A DNA stretch of 63,853 bases from Oxalobacteraceae bacterium (GCA_010024875.1 RGFZ01000012.1:1-63853), one strand, 5' to 3'; positions 45,882 to 55,988 are shown, numbered from the stretch's first letter. Numbers and translations are program-made. Notes: a model not told the origin generated them from the sequence alone.

Positions 45882-46311
45882 TTTTAAAAATACTTTGAAA
45901 ACATTTCGGAAAAGGTAAATCATGCGAATGGCATGACAACTCGACAAACCGTGCGAGGTAAACAAGCATCCTTCTGGGTGCTTTTTTTATGGCGTAAAAG
46001 TTCTTGCTTGAAGGTGTTGCCGGAGAGTTTTCCCGAACTCCAAGAACTGTAAAGACTGTTAATATTAATTTTTGAATAATTATTCGCAAGTCATTGAATA
46101 TTAAACAAAAAATGTATTTCTCCCACAGTAATGCTTATTCGATCGGCAAGCTTGTCGTAAAAAAATGCATGTTTGGTGACCTATTTTTGATCAAAAGCTT
46201 GAAAATGTTGCAGCGATGACATATAAATTAGCATTCGAGTAATTGCTCGTGGGCAATGGCGCCAAATAGTAAGCCTTTGCCGCTCAACCAAATTCCGAGG
46301 GGAGAGACACC
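45882..46311. other. AT-rich intergenic region
   Basis: Beyond the terminator, about 45990-46250 is markedly AT-rich compared with its surroundings and has no credible gene. It must contain the promoter of the following helix-turn-helix gene. AT-rich DNA like this often marks silencing by nucleoid proteins or imported DNA; nothing more is seen. Confidence 0.4.
45964..45988 (+). terminator. Rho-independent terminator of the TRAP operon
   Basis: Stem AAGCATCC/GGGTGCTT with a TTCT loop and further Ts, about 80 bases after the dctP stop. Confidence 0.85.
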
Positions 46312-46614
46312 ATGGACAAACATCCTCTGGTATCGCAGGATGGCTACGATCCCAATCGTTTGCTTGATGCGTTAATCCAGAAGCTGAACCTGAAAAACGA
46401 CGCAGCGCTATCGCGCGCGCTTGAAGTGCGTCCGCCGGTGATCAGCAAAATCCGTCATCGCACATTGCCCGTCGGTGCATCTCTGCTGATCCGCATGCAT
46501 GAGGTCACCGATCTGAGCATCCGTGAGCTGCGGGAACTCATGGGTGATCGCCGCAAGCGCATGCGTATCAGCGAAGTCGACGGCAAACCAAAGAAAACCG
46601 AAGAAGACCAATAA
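46312..46614 (+). CDS. Small helix-turn-helix DNA-binding protein
   Basis: 100 aa with GAGGGGAGA before the ATG. Residues 14-82 look like an XRE/Cro-type helix-turn-helix: NRLLDALIQKLNLKNDAALSRALE followed by VRPPVISKIRHRTLPV as recognition helix and LRELM at the end. The C-terminal 18 residues are highly charged. No known partner is adjacent. It could regulate itself or distant genes; target unknown. Confidence 0.7.
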   Translation: MDKHPLVSQDGYDPNRLLDALIQKLNLKNDAALSRALEVRPPVISKIRHRTLPVGASLLIRMHEVTDLSIRELRELMGDRRKRMRISEVDGKPKKTEEDQ

Positions 46615-46628
46615 AGCTTCTGCGGGTA

Positions 46629-47087
46629 TCAGCCCCGCAGGTTTGCGCCGACGACGGTTGCCGCCAGCATGAGTACCACGGCAACCGTCAGTCTTCCGCG
46701 CAGCTCAATCAGCCATTCCGGCATGCCATAACGGGTAAACATCCGTTTGTCTACCCAGAATGCAGCGACAAAGCCTGCCATCAGAATAGCAAAACCGAAG
46801 CCTCCAAATAAGGTCGCGCTCCAGGCGATCAGCGACGGTGTTACGCCCCACACCAGGGCTTTTTTCGTGTCCAGCAGCGACAGAGAGCCGCAAAGCATCG
46901 TGGCTCCCCAGTGAACGCCACCCAAAAAAGAAAGTATGACGATGCCGTAGGCTAGTTGTCCGCGCACGAAATCATTCACCCAACTATCATCGGCGAGCCA
47001 GACGCCCAACATCAGTACGAAAAAGGGAATCAGACCGGCGAAGCCCAGTGCGTGAGATAAGCGCTTGTTCAGGAAATGATTATTCAT
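46629..47087 (-). CDS. DUF3429 membrane protein
   Basis: 152 aa with about five hydrophobic segments. HALGFAGLIPFFVLMLGVWLA and SFLGGVHWGATM match DUF3429, a family of small inner-membrane proteins of unknown function. It converges with the helix-turn-helix gene. Intact. Confidence 0.8.
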   Translation of the reverse strand: MNNHFLNKRLSHALGFAGLIPFFVLMLGVWLADDSWVNDFVRGQLAYGIVILSFLGGVHWGATMLCGSLSLLDTKKALVWGVTPSLIAWSATLFGGFGFAILMAGFVAAFWVDKRMFTRYGMPEWLIELRGRLTVAVVLMLAATVVGANLRG

Positions 47088-47279
47088 AAAAATTTCTTAC
47101 GCGCGCCATTTTACGAAAGAAACTCTCAAGGTGGGCAGCCGAGAGAAATTAGGCGCTGGTTGATGTTGGGCATAGTTTTTTGACATGCTGCGCCGCATGA
47201 TGACTTCCCTCGGGTTCCGGCGCACAATCCGATCCGCAGTGTTAAATAATCTATCGCCGGAAGAGCGAGAGGAGACAGA

Positions 47280-47316
47280 AACCCGCCATGTGCGAGCATG
47301 GCGGGTTTGCTTTTTT
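47280..47316 (+). terminator. Orphan Rho-independent terminator
   Basis: Stem AACCCGCCATG/CATGGCGGGTT with a TGCGAG loop, then TGC and a run of seven Ts. No gene precedes it on this strand, implying an unannotated short transcript or a barrier. Confidence 0.85.
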
Positions 47317-47319
47317 TGG

Positions 47320-47506
47320 GCAATCAACGCAGCCATTTATCGAAAAATAATGTCTCTGAAGAAATCATGCGAGACTCATATATCAGGCATCACCAATCAA
47401 AAGCAGACAATCGATAGCCTGACGGATAAAGTCCGAGGTGTCTCCTCCAGCCTTCCTGTAAGGATGGATTAACCCGACAGGACTTGCGTCCGTCGGGTTT
47501 TTTTTG
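47320..47506 (+). ncRNA. Candidate small RNA between two terminators
   Basis: The stretch ends in a strong terminator (47471) and follows another (47280). It has a small hairpin TCCT/AGGA near 47452 and a CU-rich single-stranded TCTCCTCC near 47438 that could pair with ribosome binding sites. No ORF of note. No promoter is certain. A guess, offered because an isolated terminator implies a transcript. Confidence 0.3.
47471..47506 (+). terminator. Rho-independent terminator
   Basis: AACCCGAC pairs with GTCGGGTT, with inner GGAC/GTCC around TTGC, followed by a run of Ts. Confidence 0.9.
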
Positions 47507-47732
47507 TCTTTGTGCATCGCTTGCCATGAGCTGGGTCAAGTGAAGATAGTCGATAACAATCAATAACTTGGAGCACGTTTCGGCAGCTTGTCCACAAAGC
47601 TATCCACGGAATCTGTGAACAAGCGGATCATCTGCTTCTGCATTGCTCCGCTCGCGCGCATGGTGTAGTTTAATTGTCATGCACTGAAATGACTGTCACC
47701 CTGCATGGCGGTTAACTTGATCGGAGGAGACC

Positions 47733-48194
47733 ATGTACCGGAAGATCCTGGTTGCGTACAACGGCACGGCCGAAAGCAGAGTGGCGCTGGAGGAGTGTCT
47801 GCGGCTTACGCCGTCACCTGATGCGGAGGTCCACCTGCTCGTGGTCGTCAGCCCACCTCCTTACTTGCTGGTCGGCGAGTTCGCTGCGGCCGCCGTGCTC
47901 AGCGTGGAAGAGGGGCTGGCGGCAGAAAAAGAAAAAATGCAGAAAGAGCTAGAGATCGGCGCGCAGCGCCTGATCGAAGGCGGACTAAACGTCACTTCCC
48001 ATCTTGAAGTCGGCGAGCCCGTCAGCGTGATCGAAGAGCTCGCACGCGAGCTTCACGTCGAGCTGGTGATCGTCGGGCACTCGCGGCAAAAACCACTGGC
48101 CTTGCGCTGGTGGCGCGGCAGTACAGACATGCTGTTGGTTGAAAAGCTCCGCTGCAGTTTGCTTGTTGCCTCCGGGCCGCAGCCATCGGCATGA
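47733..48194 (+). CDS. Universal stress protein (UspA family)
   Basis: 153 aa single-domain UspA-fold protein, with GGAGGAG before the ATG. It begins MYRKILVAYNGTAESRVALEE, which is typical. The ATP-binding loop appears as VIVGHSRQKPLALRWWRGSTDMLL near 118-141, a variant of G-2x-G-9x-G(S/T), so nucleotide binding is uncertain. Such proteins help survival under stress. It converges with the acyltransferase gene. Confidence 0.88.
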   Translation: MYRKILVAYNGTAESRVALEECLRLTPSPDAEVHLLVVVSPPPYLLVGEFAAAAVLSVEEGLAAEKEKMQKELEIGAQRLIEGGLNVTSHLEVGEPVSVIEELARELHVELVIVGHSRQKPLALRWWRGSTDMLLVEKLRCSLLVASGPQPSA

Positions 48195-48200
48195 CATCGG

Positions 48201-49439
48201 TCAGCTCCTGCTAGCAGTGTGCGAGACAGCGTGGGTCTCGCGCTCCACGACGATGGCTGCCGACCGAGAGGCATGACGACGTCGATACTTTCGTAGCGCG
48301 CCGATCGCCCTGGCAATCCAGCCCATGGGCGCGGAGACAAGCTGATCTTCCAGCCAGTAACGCAGATGAAATACCGAGGCCCGGCCCGCGTGTCGTGCAA
48401 GGCCAGTCAGATCTGTTAGCACCGCTCGTCTGCTCCGGTAAACCGTTACATGATGCAAAGGCTGTCGCTCGGCCAGTGTTGCCCGCTTGGCCGCCCAGTT
48501 GCCACCCATCAGATGAAATCGCTTGGCGCCTGCCTTGATCGCTTGCAGGATCATCAGGTGGCGGCACAGGTTGCCAAGTCCGAGATGATCAAATGCAGGG
48601 TCATGCGCATTCACTAGAGAAAAAACATCGCCCCCAAAGCGACAAGCCAGCGTTCCCGCGCACAGTTGCGTGCCATTGACAATCACACCGGCCTCCCCAT
48701 GTGACCGTATTAGCTTGATCAGTTCAAGCGTGGCATTCTCGTCGAGTGCAGAATCGCGCCCTTGAGCGGCCATGCGCGCATGATTCATGGCGACGATATG
48801 GTGAACCAGATTGTCGTCTAGCGCCGCGCCCGAGACAATCTGATGAGAAAAATTCGTCAGTTCTCTACGCGCCCGCGACAAAGTTTTTTTCATCGATTTT
48901 CGTGTTGCCTTGCCCAGCCTACCCAGATAGGTGTCGGCCGAATCAGGTAGATAGAGCACGATATCCTCGGTACACGGCCAGCTCAGGCAGGGTCTTGCTT
49001 GGCGCGGCAAGGTGCTCTCGAGTGGTATTGCCGTAAGTGGAGCGATCGCGTGAAAGTCAACTTGCATCACATCCGGCATGCTCTCAAACACATGAGCGCA
49101 GAACGTATCAATAGATGCCCGGTCGAGATGCAGGCCTTCATTCAGCACACAGGCCGAGCGACCTGCCCGGCGGAACATTAGCACGATGGTGCTGTATGCA
49201 GAGTTACCAGTAGCTGCTTGGCGGACGTAGGTGTAGATGCCTTGGGTGGCTTGATGTTCGAGCGCGTGTAATGCTGGCAGTACTCCATACAGACTTCCAT
49301 AGCACTTGCCCAGCCATTCGGGCACGAAGTCGGGTATTTGATTCTGGTAGAGCACTTCCCGATGACCACCGGTTAGTACTCCGCCGTGGTCATTAGTAAT
49401 GAATGCCATCGGTTGATTGTCGAGCGTGTTGAACATCAT
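48201..49439 (-). CDS. GNAT-type acyltransferase (CelD/BcsL or FemAB-like)
   Basis: 412 aa. The central-to-C-terminal part (about 150-340) fits the GNAT_6 (CelD/BcsL-like) domain: YLGRLGKATRKSMKKTLSRARRE, then GEAGVIVNGTQLCAGTLACRFGGDVFSLVNAHDPAF. Related proteins add acyl or aminoacyl groups during polysaccharide or peptidoglycan synthesis. The C-terminus is very basic. No polysaccharide genes are next to it. Double ATG at the start; either possible. Likely cytoplasmic. Confidence 0.75.
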   Translation of the reverse strand: MMFNTLDNQPMAFITNDHGGVLTGGHREVLYQNQIPDFVPEWLGKCYGSLYGVLPALHALEHQATQGIYTYVRQAATGNSAYSTIVLMFRRAGRSACVLNEGLHLDRASIDTFCAHVFESMPDVMQVDFHAIAPLTAIPLESTLPRQARPCLSWPCTEDIVLYLPDSADTYLGRLGKATRKSMKKTLSRARRELTNFSHQIVSGAALDDNLVHHIVAMNHARMAAQGRDSALDENATLELIKLIRSHGEAGVIVNGTQLCAGTLACRFGGDVFSLVNAHDPAFDHLGLGNLCRHLMILQAIKAGAKRFHLMGGNWAAKRATLAERQPLHHVTVYRSRRAVLTDLTGLARHAGRASVFHLRYWLEDQLVSAPMGWIARAIGALRKYRRRHASRSAAIVVERETHAVSHTASRS

Positions 49440-49689
49440 GTGCCAGTTGGATTGCCCGGTGGCCCAAAGTTCTTCAGGAGCGGGCTAGCCTGTGCGGCAG
49501 TCAAAGTCTGGAAAATCGCGGTCTCAGCAAGGGAACTCAGCGATTTTCCTGCGCTGAAAATTCCTGATGCGAGCCGCAACTAAGCGAGGCTGTGCACTCA
49601 GCGAGGTGCTGTTGTTTTGGCAAAACTCCGATGGCATTAGACTTGGGTATTCAAACTCGCTAGACTGCTGGGTTTTTTCCTGACAAATC

Positions 49690-51363
49690 ATGGCCGACAA
49701 GAACGATTTTCCGCTGAATGAAGAAGCGACTAGCGAGGATGTGCCCCCCTCGGGTTCGGTATCGCGTGAGCAGATCGCACGTGAGGTCGGGCGCCGTCGT
49801 ACTTTCGGCATCATTTCTCACCCGGACGCTGGCAAGACCACGCTCACGGAAAAGCTGCTGTTGTTCTCTGGCGCGATTCAGCTGGCCGGCACGGTCAAGG
49901 CACGCAAGAGTGGCCGTCATGCGACCTCGGACTGGATGGAGATTGAAAAGCAGCGCGGTATCTCGGTCGCCAGCTCGGTGATGCAGTTCGAGTATCGCAA
50001 TCATGTGGTGAACTTGCTGGACACACCGGGACACCAGGATTTTTCAGAGGATACCTACCGGGTGCTAACGGCAGTTGATTCGGCGCTGATGGTGATCGAT
50101 GCTGCCAAAGGTGTCGAGGCGCAGACGATCAAGCTGCTGAATGTGTGCCGGATGCGCAATACGCCCATCATCACCTTCATGAACAAGATGGATCGCGAGA
50201 CGCGCGATCCACTGGAGCTGCTCGATGAGGTCGAATCCGTGCTCAACATCCAGTGCGCTCCGGTGACTTGGCCGATTGGCATGGGCAAGACTTTCCGCGG
50301 CGTGTATCACTTGCTACGTGACGAGATCATGTTGTTCACTCCGGGCGGCGAGCGTGCAGATCAGGAGTTCGAGATCATTCAGGGCATTGACAACCCTCGG
50401 CTGTCAGAGATGTTCCCGATGGAGATAGAGCAGCTGAAGATGGAAGTTGAGCTGGTGCACGGCGCCTCGCATCCTTTCGATTTGAAGGCCTTCCTATCGG
50501 GTACGCAGACGCCGGTGTTCTTTGGTTCTGCGATCAACAATTTTGGCGTTCGCGAGATATTGAACGCGCTGCTCGACTGGGCGCAGCCACCCCGCGAGCG
50601 CGATGCCACCCTACGTATGGTGCAGCCAGATGAGCAGTCATTCTCCGGTTTTGTGTTCAAGATCCAGGCCAACATGGACCCGGCGCACCGCGATCGCATC
50701 GCGTTTTTGCGTGTGTGCTCAGGACGTTTCGAACGTGGCATGAAGATCAAGCACCTTCGGCTGAACCGTGACATCAAAGTCTCCTCTGTGGTGACCTTCA
50801 TGGCATCCAGTCGCGAGCAGGTCGAAGAAGCCTATGCAGGCGACATCATTGGTCTGCCGAACCACGGCAATATGCAGATCGGTGACAGTTTTTCCGAAGG
50901 TGAGCCGCTGCAGTTCACGGGAATTCCGTATTTTGCGCCTGATTTTTTTCGTGCCGTGCGCATTCGTAACCCGCTGAAGATCAAGCAACTGCACAAAGGC
51001 TTGCAGCAGCTAGGCGAGGAGGGTGCTGTGCAGGTATTTAAGCCTGTCAATGGCGGCGATCTGATACTGGGTGCCGTGGGCGTACTGCAGTTTGAGGTGG
51101 TGGCCAGCCGACTGATGAATGAGTATGGTGTCGATGCGGTATTTGAAGGTACCAGTATCAGCAGCGCGCGCTGGATATCCTGTGAGGACAAACGCATGCT
51201 CGCAGATTTCGAAAAATCATCTGCAGGTGCAAGCCTTGCGCATGATGCGGCGGGCAATCTCGCCTACCTTGCCAGCTCGGGCGTGAACCTGAAGCTGACA
51301 CAAGAACGCTGGCCGGGCGTGACCTTCCACTCAACACGCGAGCATGCCGTAAAAATCAGTTGA
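49690..51363 (+). CDS. prfC: Peptide chain release factor 3
   Basis: 557 aa translational GTPase that recycles RF1/RF2. G1 is [16 protein letters not shown]2 lies in [13 protein letters not shown]3 is DTPGHQDF and G4 is NKMD. The RF3 C-terminal domain follows. There is an N-terminal extension of about 30 residues before the conserved start, acidic and probably disordered. A strong terminator follows. Confidence 0.96.
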   Translation: MADKNDFPLNEEATSEDVPPSGSVSREQIAREVGRRRTFGIISHPDAGKTTLTEKLLLFSGAIQLAGTVKARKSGRHATSDWMEIEKQRGISVASSVMQFEYRNHVVNLLDTPGHQDFSEDTYRVLTAVDSALMVIDAAKGVEAQTIKLLNVCRMRNTPIITFMNKMDRETRDPLELLDEVESVLNIQCAPVTWPIGMGKTFRGVYHLLRDEIMLFTPGGERADQEFEIIQGIDNPRLSEMFPMEIEQLKMEVELVHGASHPFDLKAFLSGTQTPVFFGSAINNFGVREILNALLDWAQPPRERDATLRMVQPDEQSFSGFVFKIQANMDPAHRDRIAFLRVCSGRFERGMKIKHLRLNRDIKVSSVVTFMASSREQVEEAYAGDIIGLPNHGNMQIGDSFSEGEPLQFTGIPYFAPDFFRAVRIRNPLKIKQLHKGLQQLGEEGAVQVFKPVNGGDLILGAVGVLQFEVVASRLMNEYGVDAVFEGTSISSARWISCEDKRMLADFEKSSAGASLAHDAAGNLAYLASSGVNLKLTQERWPGVTFHSTREHAVKIS

Positions 51364-51381
51364 CCGCACCCTGTCTGAATG

Positions 51382-51416
51382 AAAGACCGGCGAAGTCTCA
51401 TCTTGCCGGTCTTTTT
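51382..51416 (+). terminator. Rho-independent terminator of prfC
   Basis: AAAGACCGGC pairs with GCCGGTCTTT around a 13-base loop; T-run overlaps the stem end. About 20 bases after the stop codon. Confidence 0.9.
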
Positions 51417-51612
51417 TGTTTGTGTACGGTCAATCAGTCAGACGCGTTGAGTCTCTATACTCATCTCGTCTGCGCTGCCAGACCGACATTCCCCAGATCA
51501 TCTGATTCATTATTGATTCACCGCTAGCCTTGCTGGACGGTAATCAATCAGGCAATCTTTTCTCCAGGATACGGTCTGTATCGCATCAAGAACGAATTTT
51601 CACGGAGGGCGG

Positions 51613-52143
51613 ATGTTAACAGCTACCTATTCCATCGTTGCTCTTGAGCTGGAGCATAAAAAAGCACGCTGGACATTGTCTTCGTTACAGCAGTATGTAC
51701 TTCATAGCATCCGCCACCTCAAGGCTGCGGATGGTATTGATGTCGAACAACTGTTTTATCGCTTGTCGCAATTCGAGCAGTATTGTCAGCGGCGGCGGAT
51801 CGCACGATTCCTGATTCCCATGCTGCGAAAGATCACGCGCGAGGCAGATACCCTGCTGGATGAAATAGACCGACTCAGCGCTGCAGGCATCGCGCTGATG
51901 ACGTCATTACAGACTCGATTTTCGCAGGCCTTCGCCCATGGGACGCTGGCGATCGAGGAATTTTGCCAGTCGCTCGAGGCATGCTGTGTGAATTTCTGCC
52001 AGCGCTTGAGCCACGAAGAGGAACTGGTGCGCATTGCGGAGCGAGTGATGCCTAGCGAGGCGTGGTTCGGCTTTGCGGCCAGCGCACTGTCACAGCAGAC
52101 GCCTAGAATTTCATCGAAGCAATTGATTGATGATGAGGTGTAA
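51613..52143 (+). CDS. Hypothetical helical protein (hemerythrin-like fold possible)
   Basis: 176 aa, with CGGAGGGCGG before the ATG. It is all helical with Leu/Arg/Glu heptads. The pattern SLQQYVLHSIRHLKAADGIDVE and LFYRLSQFEQYCQRR recalls hemerythrin-like proteins, but the usual HxxE metal ligands are not evident, so I do not assign iron binding. No signal peptide. It is followed by the TAXI protein gene. Confidence 0.55.
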   Translation: MLTATYSIVALELEHKKARWTLSSLQQYVLHSIRHLKAADGIDVEQLFYRLSQFEQYCQRRRIARFLIPMLRKITREADTLLDEIDRLSAAGIALMTSLQTRFSQAFAHGTLAIEEFCQSLEACCVNFCQRLSHEEELVRIAERVMPSEAWFGFAASALSQQTPRISSKQLIDDEV

Positions 52144-52256
52144 TCGCTTGAGTTTATTTCTCTTGAGGTAACTTCTATCAAGACTTCACGCCCGATGGCT
52201 TGCGCCGGCTGGGAATGTTTGGCATGGTTCTGGAAAAGCATCCTTTTTCCGGATTC

Positions 52257-53645
52257 ATGCCAAAATTTTTACGTTTTACAACGCTTTCCCTCCGCGATCT
52301 GCTTGTCACTTTCGGCCCGCCCCTGCTGCTGATTGTCCTGGTCGGGGTGCTCGCTTACAAGATTATCGATCCCGCACCGCCCAAGCTAGTGACCTTGTCA
52401 ACCGGACAGGAGAACAGCGCTTACGAACAACTCGCTAAACGCTACGCAGCGGTTTTGGCCAGAGAGGGCGTACAGGTCAGGCTGCAACCCTCCGACGGTT
52501 CGCTCGAGAACCTGCAGCGACTGAAAGACCCTGATTCCGGGATTGATCTTGCCTTCGTGCAGAGCGGATCCACGGTACTCGCTGATGCGGAGCGCGATGG
52601 ACTTGTCTCTCTCGGCAGCCTGTTTGTCGAACCGGTATGGCTGTTCTACCGGCAAGGCGTGAAGCTCAATCATTTGCGCGATATTCGCGGGTTGAAGATC
52701 AATGTGGGTCCGCCAGGGACAGGTGTGCCGCAGCTTTTTAGAAAACTGTTGTCAGCGAATGGCGTGCCCGCACATCGCGTCACATTGACCGACATGGATA
52801 ATACGCCTGCCACGGTTGCGCTATTGGCAGGAAAGATTGATGGCATGGTGTTTAGCTCGTCTGCCGAAGGCTTGATCATCCAGATGCTGTTGCAGACACC
52901 AGGTATCCGCTTGTTCAATTTTTCGCAGGCAGATGCCTATGCGCGGCGTTTCTCGTTTTTGTCCGCCGTGCGTATGCCGCGCGGCATCGTCGATCTGGGA
53001 CGCGAGATTCCTTCGCATGATTTTCAACTGATCGCACCGACGGCTACCTTAGTCGCCCGAGAAGACTTGCACCCAGCGCTGGTCGATCTGTTCGTCGAGG
53101 CGGCAGCAGAGATTCATGGCGGCCCGGGCTGGTTCCAGCGGCGAGGCGATTTTCCGACTGCAAACTTTACGGAGATACCGGTCGCCTCGTCAGCAGAGAA
53201 GTTTTACAAAAATGGCCCCTCGCTGCTGCACCGTCATATGCCTTTCTGGCTGGCGAATTTTTTCGACCGAATGTGGCTGGTGATTGTTGCGCTGGGCGCA
53301 TTGCTGGTGCCGCTCTCGCGGGTGGTGCCGCCACTCTATGTGTGGAAGGTCCGGTCGCGCATCTATCGCTGGTATGGCCAGCTACGCAGTGTCGAGCATG
53401 CAGTGGAAGAGGCGAATGTGGCAGATCGCGCTGCTGCCTGCGCAGTTCAGCTACATCGCTTGGCAGATATCGAGCAGCGCGTGAATCAGCTAACCATACC
53501 CTTGTCATTCGCTGAGGAGCTTTATGAGCTGCGCAGCCATATCAATTTCGTGCGCAAGCGCATTCAGTGGCTGCAGCAGACCTCGGAGCAGACCTCCCGG
53601 GAGCACACCCAGGATCAGGCACCGACCCAGGGCAATCCGACGTGA
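52257..53645 (+). CDS. TAXI-family solute-binding protein with membrane anchors
   Basis: 462 aa from the ATG at 52257 (MPKFLRFTTLSLRDLL); several upstream ATGs in frame would add up to 19 residues. One N-terminal membrane helix (about 18-36) is followed by a TAXI domain (about 45-325) with TGQENSAYEQLAKRYAAVL and LKINVGPPGTGVPQLFRKLL. A second membrane helix (about 340-360) and a cytoplasmic coiled tail follow. The binding domain is thus tethered to the membrane at both ends. No TRAP permease is near, so it may sense rather than import. Confidence 0.8.
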   Translation: MPKFLRFTTLSLRDLLVTFGPPLLLIVLVGVLAYKIIDPAPPKLVTLSTGQENSAYEQLAKRYAAVLAREGVQVRLQPSDGSLENLQRLKDPDSGIDLAFVQSGSTVLADAERDGLVSLGSLFVEPVWLFYRQGVKLNHLRDIRGLKINVGPPGTGVPQLFRKLLSANGVPAHRVTLTDMDNTPATVALLAGKIDGMVFSSSAEGLIIQMLLQTPGIRLFNFSQADAYARRFSFLSAVRMPRGIVDLGREIPSHDFQLIAPTATLVAREDLHPALVDLFVEAAAEIHGGPGWFQRRGDFPTANFTEIPVASSAEKFYKNGPSLLHRHMPFWLANFFDRMWLVIVALGALLVPLSRVVPPLYVWKVRSRIYRWYGQLRSVEHAVEEANVADRAAACAVQLHRLADIEQRVNQLTIPLSFAEELYELRSHINFVRKRIQWLQQTSEQTSREHTQDQAPTQGNPT

Positions 53646-54079
53646 CACCAGCCGCCGATACTCTTGCGGTGACCGTCCTCATCGCGATCACCCTCGAATC
53701 CTTCAAGGATGTCATAGCAGTTGACAAAGCCGTTTTCCGTCGCGAGCTTGGCCGCGTAACGTGAACGCACGCCAGAGCGGCACAGAAACAGCAATAGGTC
53801 GTCCTGCCCAGCGCACTGGCCCAGTTGCTCGATAAAAGCCGGGTTGATCGCGCCCCCGGGGTAGAGTGACCATTGCACAGCCAGATGCTGCGACTCTGCG
53901 ATGCTGACGCGCCCGACCCAGTCACGCTCGGCGGCGGTACGGACATCGATTAGCTTCACTTGCGGATCAGCATAGAGAAGCGCCCACGCGTCTTGTGGTG
54001 TGACGGCACCCGCGTACGGGAGCGATTGCTCGGCGCAGCGCTGACGCGCGCGGGACAGGATGTCGTTGGGGTTAGTCAT
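53615..54079 (-). CDS. Rhodanese-domain protein
   Basis: 154 aa from the ATG at 54079 (MTNPNDILSRARQRCAE). A single rhodanese domain with active-site loop CRSGVRSRYAA, the Cys carrying a persulphide, and VKLIDVRTAAERDWVGRV at the start. No signal peptide. Its 3' end overlaps the TAXI gene's 3' end by 31 bases (convergent). Sulphur transfer partner unknown. Confidence 0.88.
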   Translation of the reverse strand: MTNPNDILSRARQRCAEQSLPYAGAVTPQDAWALLYADPQVKLIDVRTAAERDWVGRVSIAESQHLAVQWSLYPGGAINPAFIEQLGQCAGQDDLLLFLCRSGVRSRYAAKLATENGFVNCYDILEGFEGDRDEDGHRKSIGGWCHVGLPWVGA

Positions 54080-54546
54080 GGCTCGCGAGAAAGCTGGATA
54101 GGCTGGGGCGTCGATGGTGATCCTTACACGACCGATTATAGATTGCATTTATCGCATGTCGGGACCGCCCGGCGCCGGCGCCCGATCGCGCGCACTGCGA
54201 CCGAGCGCTCTTCCAGTGTCCGCACCAGGAAGGTGCGAATTCTTGCTTGCCGCCATTTTTTGGTGCGCGGAAGGATTGGTCGCCGGTGCAAAGGGCGCTC
54301 AACGCCAAAGTCAAGTCGATCGCAACATCCCGGAAAAAGCACCATTCTCCCTCGAAATGCAAGGACAGCCGAGCCCGGTTATGAATGGCTATTTTGGATT
54401 ATTGATGGCATGGAACCTGCTATCATCGCGGGCTAAGTCACGGTCGCAAGATCAGCCCTACCGCAGCCAGCTGCTCCGCTGTTTTGTTTGTCGGCCCGCA
54501 CTTTGTACCCCAATTCTTTATTTGGCAATATTTTTAGGAGATTCGC
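54080..54546. other. Intergenic region upstream of glnA
   Basis: 467 bases without a credible gene on either strand; short open frames here have no ribosome site. It holds the glnA sigma-54 promoter. Putative NtrC sites further up are not clear enough to call. Confidence 0.5.
54406..54423 (+). promoter_or_regulatory. Sigma-54 promoter of glnA
   Basis: TGGCATG-GAAC-CTGCTAT matches the -24/-12 consensus TGGCACG-N4-TTGCW, with the invariant GG and GC at the correct spacing. It is about 125 bases upstream of the glnA ATG. NtrC, encoded downstream, is the expected activator. Confidence 0.7.
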
Positions 54547-55962
54547 ATGGCAAGGACGGCCGCAGATGTATTGAAAATGGTGAAGGAAAACGAAGTCAAG
54601 TTTGTCGACTTCCGTTTCACTGACACGCGTGGCAAGGAGCAGCACGTCAGCGTTCCCGTGTCCCATTTCGATATGGACAAGTTCGAGTCGGGTCATGCGT
54701 TCGATGGGTCTTCGATTGCCGGCTGGAAGGGTATCGAAGCCTCCGACATGCTGCTGATGCCCGACCCGAATACGGCCAATCTCGACCCGTTCATGGAAGA
54801 GACCACGATGTTCATGCAGTGCGACGTGATCGAGCCGGGCGACGGCAAAGGTTATGACCGCGATCCTCGCTCCATTGCCAAGCGTGCCGAGGCCTATTTG
54901 AAGTCCTCTGGCATTGGTGACACCGCTTATTTTGGTCCTGAGCCCGAGTTCTTCATCTTTGACAGCGTACGCTGGAACGTTGATATGTCCGGCTGCTTCG
55001 TGAAGATCGATTCCGAAGAAGCCTCCTGGAGCACCGGTGCCAAGATCGAGGGCGGCAACGCTGGCCATCGTCCGGCAGTCAAGGGCGGCTATTTCCCGGT
55101 TCCTCCGGTCGACAGCTTCCAGGACATGCGTTCCGAGATGTGCCTGATCCTAGAGGCGCTGGGCATTCCGGTTGAAGTTCATCACCACGAAGTCGCTGGC
55201 GCTGGCCAGAACGAAATCGGTACCAAGTTCTCGACGCTTGTTGAGCGTGCCGACTGGACCCAGACGCTGAAATATGTGGTCATGAACGTGGCCCACACCT
55301 ACGGCAAAACAGCGACCTTCATGCCCAAGCCCATCGTTGGCGACAACGGCTCCGGCATGCACGTGCACCAGTCCGTCTGGAAAGATGGCAAGAACCTGTT
55401 TGCCGGCGACGGCTATGCCGGTTTGTCCGAGTTTGCGCTGTACTACATTGGCGGCATCATCAAGCATGCGCGCGCGCTGAATGCGATTACCAACCCCGGC
55501 ACCAACTCATACAAGCGTCTGGTGCCTGGCTTCGAAGCACCGGTCAAGTTGGCTTACTCGGCCCGTAACCGTTCGGCCTCGATCCGTATTCCTCACGTCG
55601 CGAACCCGAAAGCACGTCGTATCGAGACGCGCTTTCCGGATCCTTCGGCCAATCCGTATCTGTGCTTCGCAGCCCTGCTGATGGCGGGCCTGGACGGCGT
55701 CCAGAACAAGATTCATCCCGGCGAAGCAGCATCGAAAGATCTCTACCATCTGCCGCCAGAAGAAGACGCAAAGATTCCGACCGTCTGCTCGTCGCTTGAC
55801 CAGGCACTCGAGTACCTGGACAAGGACCGCGAGTTCCTGACCCGCGGCGGCGTGTTCAGTGACACCATGATCGACGCCTACATCGACCTCAAGATGCAGG
55901 AAGTTACGCGTTTCCGCATGACCACTCACCCAGTCGAGTTCGACATGTACTACTCGCTGTAA
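54547..55962 (+). CDS. glnA: Glutamine synthetase, type I
   Basis: 471 aa dodecameric GS, making glutamine from glutamate and ammonia. TAGGAG precedes the ATG. Motifs are [17 protein letters not shown], the ATP-binding [16 protein letters not shown], and [11 protein letters not shown] with the active-site Arg. The adenylylation tyrosine lies in DLYHLPPEE, so activity should be tuned by GlnE. It heads a nitrogen-control block with ntrB and ntrC. A terminator follows. Confidence 0.98.
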   Translation: MARTAADVLKMVKENEVKFVDFRFTDTRGKEQHVSVPVSHFDMDKFESGHAFDGSSIAGWKGIEASDMLLMPDPNTANLDPFMEETTMFMQCDVIEPGDGKGYDRDPRSIAKRAEAYLKSSGIGDTAYFGPEPEFFIFDSVRWNVDMSGCFVKIDSEEASWSTGAKIEGGNAGHRPAVKGGYFPVPPVDSFQDMRSEMCLILEALGIPVEVHHHEVAGAGQNEIGTKFSTLVERADWTQTLKYVVMNVAHTYGKTATFMPKPIVGDNGSGMHVHQSVWKDGKNLFAGDGYAGLSEFALYYIGGIIKHARALNAITNPGTNSYKRLVPGFEAPVKLAYSARNRSASIRIPHVANPKARRIETRFPDPSANPYLCFAALLMAGLDGVQNKIHPGEAASKDLYHLPPEEDAKIPTVCSSLDQALEYLDKDREFLTRGGVFSDTMIDAYIDLKMQEVTRFRMTTHPVEFDMYYSL

Positions 55963-55988
55963 TCGGAATACGACAATTGCGGCACAAG

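Larger units (their letters stand above)
47088..47732. other. Intergenic region with two terminators and no clear gene
   Basis: 645 bases. It contains two rightward terminators (47280 and 47471) and between them about 150 bases that may be a small RNA. A 95-codon frame at 47185 runs straight through the first terminator and has no recognisable protein features, so I do not call it. The last 200 bases should hold the promoter of the universal stress protein gene. Confidence 0.5.

Noticed and set aside
47185-47472. A 95-codon frame between the DUF3429 and stress protein genes
   Set aside because: It reads through a strong terminator and has no conserved look, so non-coding RNA or nothing is more likely.
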